This document shows, piece by piece, positions 9,193 through 17,202 of a DNA stretch of 64,000 nucleotides (the first letter of the stretch is position 1; each line of letters opens with the position of its first letter). The translations under genes were made by a program, and so were the position numbers. The DNA is taken from assembly GCA_944326605.1 (NCBI GenBank), contig CALVEM010000001.1, positions 1 to 64,000 on the forward strand, read 5' to 3'. This stretch comes from Candidatus Gastranaerophilales bacterium. GTDB taxonomy: Bacteria; Cyanobacteriota; Vampirovibrionia; Gastranaerophilales; Gastranaerophilaceae. The notes beneath the pieces were generated by a model. It made no database searches and had not been told where the DNA came from. It saw only the letters and a program-made list of their open reading frames with translations.

Positions 9193-9218
9193 TTAAAACA
9201 AGGGTTGAAACTCAATAT

Positions 9219-9662
9219 TTATTTGTTGTCGTTTGATAAATAATCGACAACCGCTTTCAGACCCAATTTGTAACTGTTTTCTCCAAACCCTGATATCTGA
9301 CCTATACATACCGGTGCAAGATATGAATGATGCCGAAATTCTTCTCTTTTGTAAATATTGGTCATATGAACTTCAACTGCCGGAACATTAACTGCAGCTA
9401 AAGCGTCCCGTATCGCAATACTTGTATGAGTGTATGCACCTGCATTTATAACTATACCGTCAATTCCTGTATTTGCGGAATGAATTTTTTCAACAATTTC
9501 ACCTTCCATATTACTTTGGAATGTCTCCAGTTCGATTCCCAGTTCAAAAGACAGAGCATATAATTCCTTTTCAAGATCTTTTAAAGTCATGGAACCGTAT
9601 TTTTCCGGTTCGCGTAATCCAAGCATATTCATATTTGCGCCGTTTATTACAAGTATTTTCAT
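9219..9662 (-). CDS. aroQ: 3-dehydroquinate dehydratase, type II
   Basis: Converts 3-dehydroquinate to 3-dehydroshikimate in the shikimate pathway. The family N-terminus is present as NGANMNMLGLREPEKYG (family NGPNLNLLG.REP..YG) with catalytic Tyr22, followed by VINAGAYTHTSIAIRDAL and the catalytic-His segment VEVHMTNIY. At 147 aa the length is right. The frame extends 12 codons further upstream, but the Met of MKILVING is preceded by GGAGAAA, so 9662 is used. It is monocistronic, with a near-consensus promoter directly upstream. Confidence 0.95.
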   Translation of the reverse strand: MKILVINGANMNMLGLREPEKYGSMTLKDLEKELYALSFELGIELETFQSNMEGEIVEKIHSANTGIDGIVINAGAYTHTSIAIRDALAAVNVPAVEVHMTNIYKREEFRHHSYLAPVCIGQISGFGENSYKLGLKAVVDYLSNDNK

Positions 9663-9680
9663 GCTTTTTCTCCAAACACT

Positions 9681-9709
9681 ATTATAATATAAAATCAAGG
9701 AATTGTAAA
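9681..9709 (-). promoter_or_regulatory. aroQ promoter
   Basis: On the minus strand TTTACA (9704-9709) and TATAAT (9681-9686) are separated by 17 bp, a near-consensus housekeeping promoter. It gives a leader of roughly 12 bases before the GGAGAAA site. Confidence 0.75.
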
Positions 9710-9747
9710 TTTTTATTAACTTTTTAATTACATGTGTAACAAAAAAA

Positions 9748-9842
9748 GCATGCTTGCATTATCATGCATGTACAACTATCCCCAAATCTCCTCCCAAGAT
9801 TATTGTTCAAAAGCTGTACAGGTTAGTGCAGCTTCTTTTTTT
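9748..9842 (+). ncRNA. Candidate small RNA with CUCCUCCC single-stranded segment
   Basis: An intergenic stretch between divergent genes built as a 5' stem (GCATG 9748-9752 with CATGC 9763-9767), an unpaired pyrimidine-rich segment containing CCCC and CTCCTCCC (9779-9795), and a strong 3' terminator hairpin. This is the layout of many trans-acting small RNAs; cyanobacterial Yfr1 has the same plan (two stems around an unpaired CUCC motif). The CTCCTCCC could pair with Shine-Dalgarno sequences. No clear promoter was found (only TTGTAA/TAATTA-like hexamers), and no homology to a known RNA was tested. Confidence 0.4.
9811..9842 (+). terminator. Intrinsic terminator
   Basis: AAGCTGTAC (9811-9819) pairs with GTGCAGCTT (9826-9834), one G-U pair, loop AGGTTA, followed by C and seven T. 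No ORF precedes it on this strand, which is why a small RNA is proposed. Confidence 0.75.
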
Positions 9843-9876
9843 GTGTAAACTTCGATCTAAGTACCTTTTTTTATCC

Positions 9877-9904
9877 TTGACTTCTTGAAATAAATGACTA
9901 AAAT
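9877..9904 (+). promoter_or_regulatory. Promoter of the 83-aa gene
   Basis: TTGACT (9877-9882) and TAAAAT (9899-9904) lie 16 bp apart. Transcription would start near 9911, with GGGGA (9926-9930) as ribosome site before ATG 9937. Confidence 0.65.
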
Positions 9905-9936
9905 ATATATGTATAAGATATTTACGGGGATGTAGG

Positions 9937-10188
9937 ATGAGATTAGTCGAAAAACTAAAAGAATACGAAAATCAATACATGTTCATCAAATGGGCAACAG
10001 GCGGCGAATACGGAAAACTAATATATGCCGGTGAAGATTTCATTGAATTCAATGTTATAAATGTTGACACTATGGAGTATTCGGAAACTGTATTAATTCA
10101 CAGTCCGTTAATTTTGGAAGTAGCAATCGGCGGTGCTGATATTCAGCGTATTGTAGCAGAGGTTTCGTCAAAACTTCCGCTTGAATAG
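9937..10188 (+). CDS. Hypothetical small protein, possibly Sm-like beta barrel (83 aa)
   Basis: No family recognised. The sequence reads as a short N-terminal helix (RLVEKLKEYENQYMFIK) followed by beta strands: GGEYGKLIYAGEDFIEFNVI, then SETVLIHSPLILEVAI. The pattern helix, strand, GG.xGxL, DFIxf, and a final hydrophobic strand recalls Sm/LSm-fold proteins; this is inference only. Clear promoter and GGGGA ribosome site. It is followed by a remnant of a prepilin gene on the other strand. Confidence 0.75.
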   Translation: MRLVEKLKEYENQYMFIKWATGGEYGKLIYAGEDFIEFNVINVDTMEYSETVLIHSPLILEVAIGGADIQRIVAEVSSKLPLE

Positions 10189-10198
10189 TTTTTCTTTG

Positions 10199-10264
10199 TT
10201 ATTTTATCCACAGATAATCATCAGGTATTTTCCAGCCGTTAGCTTCAATCAATGCTGCGCAATT
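10199..10264 (-). pseudogene. Remnant of a prepilin-like gene (C-terminal end only)
   Basis: On the minus strand the frame reads NCAALIEANGWKIPDDYLWI, then K and a TAA stop at 10199-10201. It resembles the C-termini of the intact paralogues in this window (TCAARVINDGWKITYY at 15531; SSRIIRDGWTAKYLK at 14739). Upstream of the Asn the similarity ends in a repeat-like sequence (CTCTCGGGTGGAGG), and no prepilin N-terminus is present. Only about 21 codons remain. Confidence 0.6.
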
Positions 10265-10316
10265 TTCTCTCGGGTGGAGGAATTGATTGAGAGAGGGGGT
10301 GGGGCAATTCTCAGTT

Positions 10317-10961
10317 TTAAATATTAAAACTTTTTCTTGCGCCTTCTTCGTGGTAAAAACCGCCGCCGCAAATGGTTTCTACTACTTTTAATACGAATTC
10401 CCGCGGGGCATCTACCTGATTAAGATAAAATTCGCGGTTCGGGATATGGCGGATTTTCATAATGGAATTTTGAGTGGATTCAGGCGGGATAAAAAGAGAA
10501 GCAACTTCATTATCAAGAAGTTTGCCCATTTCTTCATCATGGTCTGTAACTCCCTTCATAATTTCGTAGTAATTTCCTTTAACCGCCATAATTCTGCTTG
10601 AAAAAAGATGCTGACCGTCTTCTCTGTAAAGAGCTTGAGGCTGATAGTTACATCTTGTTGTAAAACTCATTTTATGCCAGAGAATATTTACGATAACGAC
10701 TGATTTTTGCGGGTCAGTGTCAACGTAAATATTTTGTGTTGTAACATTTCTGGATGAAAATGCCTCTTTTAATGTATCAACAACAATTTGCAGGTTGTCA
10801 ATCATTCTTATAAAAATTTCATTTGTATTAATATTTGCGTGCTGATAATCCAGAAACTGTTTATACATGTGGGTTGAGACAAGCCCTACTCTTTCTTGTA
10901 TTAAGGCAGATTTTCTTGCAGATGTTTCAGAATTATCAAAGCTTTCAAAATTATTTAGCAA
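10317..10961 (-). CDS. Hypothetical protein (214 aa)
   Basis: No family recognised. A soluble protein with no signal peptide or membrane segment. The first 80 residues are helical and polar; the middle has beta strands (YVDTDPQKSVVIVNILWHK) and the end is mixed (DAPREFVLKVVETICGGGFY). The start is TTG: an in-frame TAA lies five codons upstream, no ATG is near, and GGATCGG lies seven to eight bases before the TTG. Monocistronic. Confidence 0.7.
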   Translation of the reverse strand: MLNNFESFDNSETSARKSALIQERVGLVSTHMYKQFLDYQHANINTNEIFIRMIDNLQIVVDTLKEAFSSRNVTTQNIYVDTDPQKSVVIVNILWHKMSFTTRCNYQPQALYREDGQHLFSSRIMAVKGNYYEIMKGVTDHDEEMGKLLDNEVASLFIPPESTQNSIMKIRHIPNREFYLNQVDAPREFVLKVVETICGGGFYHEEGARKSFNI

Positions 10962-11080
10962 TTTTACCGATCCTTATACCGACATGAAATAATAAACATG
11001 AAATTATGTAAATATTATATGTTTTTTCTTTACAAAGTAGAATACATAAATAGGTTTATTTATGTTTGTTTGAATTTTAA

Positions 11081-11436
11081 CATAAACTATGTTATTGGAA
11101 GTGAAACAATCTGCTAAAGACACCTTGTTGGTATTTTCTTGTACCGACAAGAAAGTACCGCAAAGAAGCTCCCGGCAGTCACTGCGTTCACTAATCAATT
11201 GTAATTGCTCAACTCAAGCCGGCTAAACTCGCTTATACGTCACCCTGAACTTGTTTCAGGGTCTTATTGACTTTGCGCTCAAACAATAGCCGGCTTGTTG
11301 TTGTTTCGCAAACATTGATTGTTCACTACGTTAAATGCCGGATTATTTTTTTATTTTACGTGCGCTTTGCGCACCATAAAGAACTTATCGTCTTAACGTC
11401 CTATCGTCTTATCGACTTCCAATAACATAGTTTATG
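11081..11436. mobile_element. 356-bp inverted-repeat element (MITE-like), copy 1
   Basis: Perfect 22-bp terminal inverted repeats: CATAAACTATGTTATTGGAA plus GT at 11081-11102 and its exact complement at 11415-11436. The interior has no convincing ORF. It contains the common CCTGAACTTGTTTCAGG repeat, paired AGCCGGCT motifs, a GTGCGCTTTGCGCAC hairpin and the right-hand segment AAGAACTTATCGTC, which is shared with the element at 27721-27953. The right terminal repeat supplies the stop codon of bioC. No transposase and no obvious target duplication are seen, so mobility is inferred. Confidence 0.7.
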
Positions 11437-12172
11437 CAATTTTTTTACAAATTACAATAATCGGAGAATATGTCAGTGTCAAATCCGGATAAGCAGATTT
11501 ATAGCTGTCACAAAATTCTTTAATCGCTTTAAAATTCCGGTGTTTTATAGAAAGAGAATTTACTCCTGTATTTTTCATATGTGCAAGAAGCTCCAGCGGG
11601 TTTGAAAATTGCATGGTGTATTTAAATTCTTCAGTATACAGAATTTCAAAATTATCAGAAAATATTTCTTTTAATTCATCAAGAGTTTTATATTCAAGTG
11701 AAAGCCCGCAAAGTTTTCTGATTTCTTTATAGTTTTCCGGTGAAAATGTTGAAAACGCAAGTATTCCGTCTTTATTTAATATATTTGTAAGATGTTCACG
11801 AAGTTTATCAAGGCTGCTGAACCACTGAAACATTGCATTTGAAATAATCAGATCCATTTTTTGCGAAGTCTTAATTTTTTGCGCATTTCCGCAGATGAAT
11901 GTAAATTCAGGCGAAATTTCCGATAAATATTGTTTTGACTTTTCAACTAGATCATTTGCATAATATTTTTTATAATTTATATTTTCTATTAATTCTTTAG
12001 TAAGCAGACCTGTACCGCATCCGAGCTCAAGAACATTTTCAAAATTCTGATTTATTTTTATCAGATTTTGGACTAATTTTTGAGCGGTAATATTTTGCAC
12101 AACGGCATTGTCGTTGTATTTTTCCATACTTTTTTCAAATTGTTTTTTTATAATTTTAGGGTTTATCTGCAT
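11432..12172 (-). CDS. bioC: Malonyl-ACP O-methyltransferase
   Basis: SAM-dependent enzyme that methylates malonyl-ACP so that fatty-acid synthesis can build the pimeloyl chain of biotin. The class I methyltransferase glycine loop is NVLELGCGTG (about 42-51), followed by NAMFQWFSSLDKL and a long C-terminal part as in BioC. At 246 aa it has the normal length. Its start overlaps the end of bioG by ten bases, and operon context with bioF and bioG makes the call firm. Its last codons (GCA TAA) lie in the terminal repeat of the 11081-11436 element. Confidence 0.9.
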   Translation of the reverse strand: MQINPKIIKKQFEKSMEKYNDNAVVQNITAQKLVQNLIKINQNFENVLELGCGTGLLTKELIENINYKKYYANDLVEKSKQYLSEISPEFTFICGNAQKIKTSQKMDLIISNAMFQWFSSLDKLREHLTNILNKDGILAFSTFSPENYKEIRKLCGLSLEYKTLDELKEIFSDNFEILYTEEFKYTMQFSNPLELLAHMKNTGVNSLSIKHRNFKAIKEFCDSYKSAYPDLTLTYSPIIVICKKIA

Positions 12173-12819
12173 GTTAAAATCTCATCCCAGTTTTTGAAAT
12201 TATAAAACGGGAAATGTCCGCATTCAAGCATTTTTATATTTTCAACTTTTCCTGTCCAGAAGTTTATTTGATTTTTTGACGGTATAATGATGTCATTTTT
12301 GCTTATTATGGCTGTATTATAGAATTTATCGTAATTTATATCTATATTTTTAATAAGTTTGTATAAATTGTTTAATTCATCTATTCTGTTTTGAACCTGT
12401 CGTTTTACGGGATTTTGGGTATAACGTTCATAATCTTTAGAACTGTCAAAAATGTTCCGGTAAAATTTGCCTTCCAGCCCCTGTCCGGCGTGTTTCAATG
12501 TTAAAAGAAACGGCTTTAAAGGAATTCCGTTATCATCATCAACAGGGTAAGGGGTTCCGTTTATTGCAATTTTTTGTTCAAAAGCGGGGAGCTCCTCTTT
12601 AAGAAGATATGCCGTAAAAACTCCCATAGACCAGCTAATTAAAAAATATTTTTCGTATTGCGGAATTGGCGGCAGCTCTAGAGTATTATAATCATACAGC
12701 ATTAATACATCATAATCTCCGGAAGGTAGAAATTCAAACGGGATATAGTCAAAACTCCAGCCTGCAAAAAATATTATGAGCTTGTTGTTATTTTGTTTGT
12801 TTAGCCAGTGATATTGCAT
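12163..12819 (-). CDS. bioG: Pimeloyl-ACP methyl ester esterase, BioG type
   Basis: Alpha/beta-hydrolase that removes the methyl ester from pimeloyl-ACP after chain extension, the job done by BioH elsewhere. Typical DUF452/BioG features: FFAGWSFDY near the N-terminus, nucleophile Ser in LISWSMGVF (about residue 60), AINGTPYPVDD, and a C-terminal His in ECGHFPFYNF. The frame reaches six codons further (12837), but ATG 12819 follows AAAGGAA at good spacing, so it is preferred. It overlaps the end of bioF by 32 bases, indicating coupled translation. Confidence 0.9.
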   Translation of the reverse strand: MQYHWLNKQNNNKLIIFFAGWSFDYIPFEFLPSGDYDVLMLYDYNTLELPPIPQYEKYFLISWSMGVFTAYLLKEELPAFEQKIAINGTPYPVDDDNGIPLKPFLLTLKHAGQGLEGKFYRNIFDSSKDYERYTQNPVKRQVQNRIDELNNLYKLIKNIDINYDKFYNTAIISKNDIIIPSKNQINFWTGKVENIKMLECGHFPFYNFKNWDEILTCR

Positions 12820-13912
12820 CAAAAAGTTCCTTTTCATTAATGTCTGTTGTTAAAGAAATTCTTATTCTGGATGTTCCTTCCGGTACTGTAGGCGGTCTTA
12901 TCGGAAGTGTAAAATACCCGTTTTGAAAAAGAATTTCGCACGTATCGACAGTTTCTTTATTTCCGCCGATGATTAGCGGGATAATGTGGCTCTGGCTGCC
13001 TGCTTTATGCCCAAGTTCAAGCATTTTCATCCTTTTTTCAAAAGTATAAGGCAGTTTATTTTCTATTATCCATTTTGAAAAAGCAATATTAACAGGTGGC
13101 AAAGATGTCGAGAATATAAAGGAACGGGCTTTATTTGTAAGATAATCAATTAAAATTTTATTTCCTGTGGCGAAGGCTCCCATAGAACCGATTGCTTTGC
13201 CGAATGTACCGATAATTAAATCAACTTTTTCAGTAAGTCCTAAAGTTTCAGTGACGCCTAGTCCGTTTTGGCCGAATACGCCGAATGCGTGTGCTTCATC
13301 AAGGACTAACAGACAATTATATTTCTCCTTCAACTCAGCAAGTTTATTAATATCTGCGATATCCCCGTCCATTGAGAAAACACTTTCTGAAACGATTATC
13401 GCATTATTAAAATTTTTTCGTTCTCTTATTAATAAATTTTCAAGAGCCGGCATATTGTTATGCGGGTATCTGAAAAATTTTGCTTGAGAAAGCCGCATAC
13501 CGTCGATAATGCTTGCATGATTAAGCTTATCTGAAAATATAACGTCACCGCGCTCGGCTATGCAGCTGTTTATCCCGACATTTGCGTGATATCCGCTGTT
13601 AAAAAGCAGTGCAGCATCTTTATTAAACATACAGGATATTAGGTCCTCAAGTTCGTTATAAACCGGTAAAGTTCCTGTTAACAGCCTTGCGGAAGCACTC
13701 CCCAAGGAATATTTATCTCCTGCATAATCCAAAAATTCTTTTGTAATTTCTTTGTTATCCGCAAAGCCCAGATAATTATTTGATGAAAGGTTAATTAATT
13801 TATTATTTTTTAAATATATGTACTTGTGGTCTTTCCGGCTGAAATCTTTAATATGTCTAAGGTGAGAGTGCTGTTTAAGGCTATCTAAACTCTCTGAATA
13901 GTATTCAAGCAT
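12788..13912 (-). CDS. bioF: 8-amino-7-oxononanoate synthase
   Basis: PLP enzyme joining pimeloyl-ACP and L-alanine, the first step of biotin ring assembly. Family markers: NYLGFADN, SGYHANVGI, DEAHAFGVFGQNGLG, and the PLP lysine in IIGTFGKAIGSMGAFATG (about residue 239); the C-terminus has EGTSRIRISLT. At 374 aa it is of normal length. First gene of bioF-bioG-bioC. The start has no clear ribosome site; TATAAA lies eight bases before the ATG. It is divergent from the prepilin gene at 13990. bioA, bioD and bioB are not in this window. Confidence 0.94.
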   Translation of the reverse strand: MLEYYSESLDSLKQHSHLRHIKDFSRKDHKYIYLKNNKLINLSSNNYLGFADNKEITKEFLDYAGDKYSLGSASARLLTGTLPVYNELEDLISCMFNKDAALLFNSGYHANVGINSCIAERGDVIFSDKLNHASIIDGMRLSQAKFFRYPHNNMPALENLLIRERKNFNNAIIVSESVFSMDGDIADINKLAELKEKYNCLLVLDEAHAFGVFGQNGLGVTETLGLTEKVDLIIGTFGKAIGSMGAFATGNKILIDYLTNKARSFIFSTSLPPVNIAFSKWIIENKLPYTFEKRMKMLELGHKAGSQSHIIPLIIGGNKETVDTCEILFQNGYFTLPIRPPTVPEGTSRIRISLTTDINEKELFDAISLAKQTK

Positions 13913-13954
13913 AGCTGTAATTTATAATAAAAGTTCAAAAAAGTCTATTTAAGA

Positions 13955-13983
13955 TTGATATACATTAAAACAAATGTTAAAAT
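13955..13983 (+). promoter_or_regulatory. Promoter giving a leaderless prepilin mRNA
   Basis: TTGATA (13955-13960), 17-bp spacer, TAAAAT (13978-13983), six bases, ATG at 13990. The predicted transcription start coincides with the start codon, and there is no Shine-Dalgarno sequence. Confidence 0.7.
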
Positions 13984-13989
13984 AATAGT

Positions 13990-14739
13990 ATGTATTCTAA
14001 ATTTGTTGCATTTCAGACAAGTATAACAGACAAGTTTATTATAAAAAATTTTCATTCAGCCTTTACCCTGGCGGAAGTTTTGATTACTCTCGGCATAATA
14101 GGTGTTGTTGCAGCTATGACTATCCCTGTTTTAAATCAAAAGATTTCGGATCAACACAATATGTCAATGCTTAAAAAAACATATTCGGTTTTGCAGCAGG
14201 CAACAAATCTTGTTATATCCGAACATGAAACTCCTGAATACTGGGGAATGGTGGATAATAATGATGCTGTTGTTACACAAATTTATAATTATTACAAACC
14301 TTATTTTAATATGATGCGTGAGTGCCAGAATTCTTCCGGCTGCTGGTCATATCCGACTAAGCATTTTGACGGTTCAACATACTGGTCTGCACATAATAGT
14401 TCGTGGTGTCAGTTTGCATTTACTCTTGTTACAGGTGTAAACGTTTTAATGGATATATATCCGGCAAATATGATTAGTGCAAGTTCAGGCTCGGAAGCTT
14501 TCGGAATGGGTAATATCGACTATGATTGTCTTGTTTTCTGGATTGATGTAAATGCCGAGAAGCTCCCCAACACAATAGGGCGTGATATTTTTGCTTTTGT
14601 AGTTACACATAGAGGCTTACAGCCTGCAGGGCTTGGTTTAACCGGCTCTGATGTAGGAAATTGTGATAAAGGAAAATCCGGCTGGATGTGCTCTTCGAGG
14701 ATTATTCGCGACGGCTGGACAGCAAAATATTTAAAATAA
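13990..14739 (+). CDS. Type IV prepilin-like protein (249 aa)
   Basis: Leader of 24 residues ending in HSA, then FTLAEVLITLGIIGVVAAM: a prepilin peptidase site (Ala at -1, Glu at +5) and the N-terminal helix. The C-terminal domain has conserved Cys and aromatic patches (RECQNSSGCWSYPTKHFDGS), WIDVNAEKLPNTIGRDIF and a C-terminal CSSRIIRDGW. The same blocks occur in the next gene, so the two are tandem paralogues. The ATG is six bases after a -10 box with a good -35 and no ribosome site. Whether it forms pili or belongs to a secretion pseudopilus cannot be told. Confidence 0.88.
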   Translation: MYSKFVAFQTSITDKFIIKNFHSAFTLAEVLITLGIIGVVAAMTIPVLNQKISDQHNMSMLKKTYSVLQQATNLVISEHETPEYWGMVDNNDAVVTQIYNYYKPYFNMMRECQNSSGCWSYPTKHFDGSTYWSAHNSSWCQFAFTLVTGVNVLMDIYPANMISASSGSEAFGMGNIDYDCLVFWIDVNAEKLPNTIGRDIFAFVVTHRGLQPAGLGLTGSDVGNCDKGKSGWMCSSRIIRDGWTAKYLK

Positions 14740-14856
14740 TTATTATTTCTTAATTTTTCTTTATAAAATTGTTACAATTCTTTTTATTTCGGGTATATAA
14801 CTAATATATATGTATTGTTGAATAAATGTCTTTTATCAAGAGATATGAGGCGGCTT

Positions 14857-15531
14857 ATGAATTATGAAAGTTTAAACAAAAAACACTCAGGACTTACCCT
14901 GTCAGAAGCATTATTTACAATTGCTATAATAGGAGTTATAGCATCTTTAACTATCTTTGGTTTGATGGCAAAATTCAATGATACAAAAAATATTGCAGCA
15001 TTGAAAAAATTCTATACCTCAATCAGTCAGGTCACAATGTATGTTATGCTTGACAGATCGTCTCCTAATTACTGGGGACTGGATGAGTATTCACAAGATT
15101 CTTCTGCTCTGGCTTTTTCATATTTTAAGCCATATTTTAAAGTTATCAGAGAATGTTCCAATTCGACCGGCTGCTGGCAATATCCTACCAAATTTTTAAG
15201 CGGGAAAATATATTTGCAGCGTGCACAAATGTATCAATACATGTTTACGCTCGTAGATGGAATGAATGTTTTGATAAACGTTTATCCTAGAGACATAGTC
15301 CGTTCGGAATTCGGAGTTGATGTTGACAAAGATTCTGTTGTTTTCATAATAGATGTTAACGGTAATTCTTATCCTAATCAACTGGGACGCGATATATTCG
15401 CTTTTGTCCTCAACGGACGTGATATAGTTGCTGCCGGCAATGATAACACTTATAACTGTAATAAAGCAGCATCAGGTTTGACCTGTGCGGCAAGGGTTAT
15501 CAATGACGGCTGGAAAATAACTTATTACTAA
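14857..15531 (+). CDS. Type IV prepilin-like protein (225 aa)
   Basis: Paralogue of the preceding gene: HSG then LTLSEALFTIAIIGVIASLT, with Gly at -1 and Glu at +5. Shared downstream blocks are RECSNSTGCWQYPTKFLSGK, IDVNGNSYPNQLGRDIFAF and TCAARVINDGW. Starts at TTG 14815 and ATG 14845 are in frame, but ATG 14857 has GAGG six bases upstream and gives a normal short leader. It probably shares a transcript with 13990-14739 (gap about 117 bp) and ends at the terminator at 15568. Confidence 0.86.
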   Translation: MNYESLNKKHSGLTLSEALFTIAIIGVIASLTIFGLMAKFNDTKNIAALKKFYTSISQVTMYVMLDRSSPNYWGLDEYSQDSSALAFSYFKPYFKVIRECSNSTGCWQYPTKFLSGKIYLQRAQMYQYMFTLVDGMNVLINVYPRDIVRSEFGVDVDKDSVVFIIDVNGNSYPNQLGRDIFAFVLNGRDIVAAGNDNTYNCNKAASGLTCAARVINDGWKITYY

Positions 15532-15567
15532 ATCTTATATTTCAGCTCCTTTCATCTTTCATAAAAG

Positions 15568-15598
15568 AAGACCGGTGGGGGCCGGTCTTTTCTTTTTT
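15568..15598. terminator. Intrinsic terminator between convergent genes
   Basis: AAGACCGG (15568-15575) pairs with CCGGTCTT (15582-15589), followed by TTCTTTTTT. A-rich sequence on the other side lets it work for lysS too. Confidence 0.8.
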
Positions 15599-15603
15599 AT
15601 GAG

Positions 15604-17136
15604 TTATTCTTTTGTTCTCATAGTCGGGAAGGCAATTACGTCTCTTATTGAAGGCGAATCGGTAAGAAGCATGACAAGTCTGTCTATACCCATGCCCATA
15701 CCGCCAGTCGGCGGCATTCCGTATTCAAGAGCTGTAATAAAGTCTTCATCTATTTCCATAGCTTCTTCATCACCTGCGGCTTTTGCCTGAGCCTGAGCCT
15801 CAAATCTCATTCTCTGATCAATCGGGTCAGTGAGTTCAGAAAATGCATTTGCGATTTCCCAGCCGTTTACCCTTGTTTCAAAACGTTCGGTTAATCTGTC
15901 ATTATCTCTATGAACTTTTGCAAGAGGAGAAATTTCTCTGGGATAATCAATAATGTGACAGGGCTGAATTAAAGATGGTTCAATTTTTGCTTCAAATACA
16001 GCTTCAACAACCTGCCCCCAGTTCATAGTATCATCAACCTGAACATTGAGGCTTCTTGCAGTTTCAATAGCCTGTGCCGGTGTATAAATTTCCATAAAAT
16101 CAACACCTGTTGCTTCTTTTATTGAACCGAGCATTGTTTTTCTGTCCCACGGCGGTGTAAGATCAATTTCATTTTCACCGTATTTAATTTTTAATGTTCC
16201 TAAAACTTCCTGAGCAACGTATGCAACCATATTTTCCGTTAAAGTCATCATATCGTTATAGTCAGCATACGCCTGATACAATTCTATCATTGTAAATTCA
16301 GGATTGTGGCGTGTATCTATGCCTTCGTTTCTGAAACATTTACCGATCTCATATACACGTTCGGAAATGCCGCCTACAATCAATCTTTTGAGGTATAATT
16401 CAAGTGCAATTCTTAATGTCAAATCCATTTCCAACGCGTTGTGGTGTGTTGTAAATGGTCTTGCATTAGCACCTGATGCCATTGTCTGCAAAATAGGAGT
16501 TTCAACTTCCAGATAGCCCTGTTTTGCAAGATATTCTCTAATTTTTTGTATTATAAGACTTCTTTTGCGGAAAGTATCCCTGCTGTCTTCATTTACGATT
16601 AAATCAACATATCTCTGGCGGTACTTAAGTTCAACATCTGTCAGCCCGTGATAGTGTGTTAATTCTTCCATTTTTTCTTTGCTGATTTGTTTGTTAGGCA
16701 AAGGCAGCAGTGATTTCGAAAGAAGCTTTAAAGAAGTTGATTTAATAGAGAGTTCGCCTCTCGGAGTTCTTCTTATAGTACCGGTAAAACCAACAATGTC
16801 ACCAATATCTATGAGCTTTAAAATTTTCATTTGCTCTTCGGATAAGTTTTCTTTATGTGAAAAAATTTGGATTTTACCGGAAGCGTCCATCAAATCAATA
16901 AACATACCAGTATTACGGATTGCCATAACACGTCCTGCTACGGAATATTTATCTTCAGTTTCAACTCCGGCTTCAAGATTTTTGTATTTATCCTGTAAAA
17001 AAGCTGCATCAGCGTCTTTATCAAAAGAGTAAGGATACGGATTAACTCCTTTGTCAGCAAGATCTGCAAGTTTTTGAATTCTGGTTTGTCTTATTTGTTC
17101 TTTTGTGGAACTTGATTCATGTGTTTGTTGTGCCAT
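15604..17136 (-). CDS. lysS: Lysyl-tRNA synthetase, class II
   Basis: Charges tRNA-Lys. An N-terminal OB-fold anticodon-binding domain (about 60-165) precedes the class II catalytic core: motif 1 in YLEVETPILQ, motif 2 in FRNEGIDTRHNPEFTMIELY, motif 3 in GMGIDRLVMLLTDSPSIRDV. At 510 aa it has the normal length. ATG is preceded by GGAAG. Monocistronic, convergent with the prepilin pair. Confidence 0.97.
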   Translation of the reverse strand: MAQQTHESSSTKEQIRQTRIQKLADLADKGVNPYPYSFDKDADAAFLQDKYKNLEAGVETEDKYSVAGRVMAIRNTGMFIDLMDASGKIQIFSHKENLSEEQMKILKLIDIGDIVGFTGTIRRTPRGELSIKSTSLKLLSKSLLPLPNKQISKEKMEELTHYHGLTDVELKYRQRYVDLIVNEDSRDTFRKRSLIIQKIREYLAKQGYLEVETPILQTMASGANARPFTTHHNALEMDLTLRIALELYLKRLIVGGISERVYEIGKCFRNEGIDTRHNPEFTMIELYQAYADYNDMMTLTENMVAYVAQEVLGTLKIKYGENEIDLTPPWDRKTMLGSIKEATGVDFMEIYTPAQAIETARSLNVQVDDTMNWGQVVEAVFEAKIEPSLIQPCHIIDYPREISPLAKVHRDNDRLTERFETRVNGWEIANAFSELTDPIDQRMRFEAQAQAKAAGDEEAMEIDEDFITALEYGMPPTGGMGMGIDRLVMLLTDSPSIRDVIAFPTMRTKE

Positions 17137-17202
17137 TTTATACTTCCTTTTAAGTTATATACGTTTATAATAGAATTTTAGCACAAACAAAATCAAATAG
17201 AA

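Noticed and set aside
11004-11198. Minus-strand ORF of about 64 codons across the left end of element 1
   Set aside because: Crosses the terminal repeat, no ribosome site, composition not protein-like.
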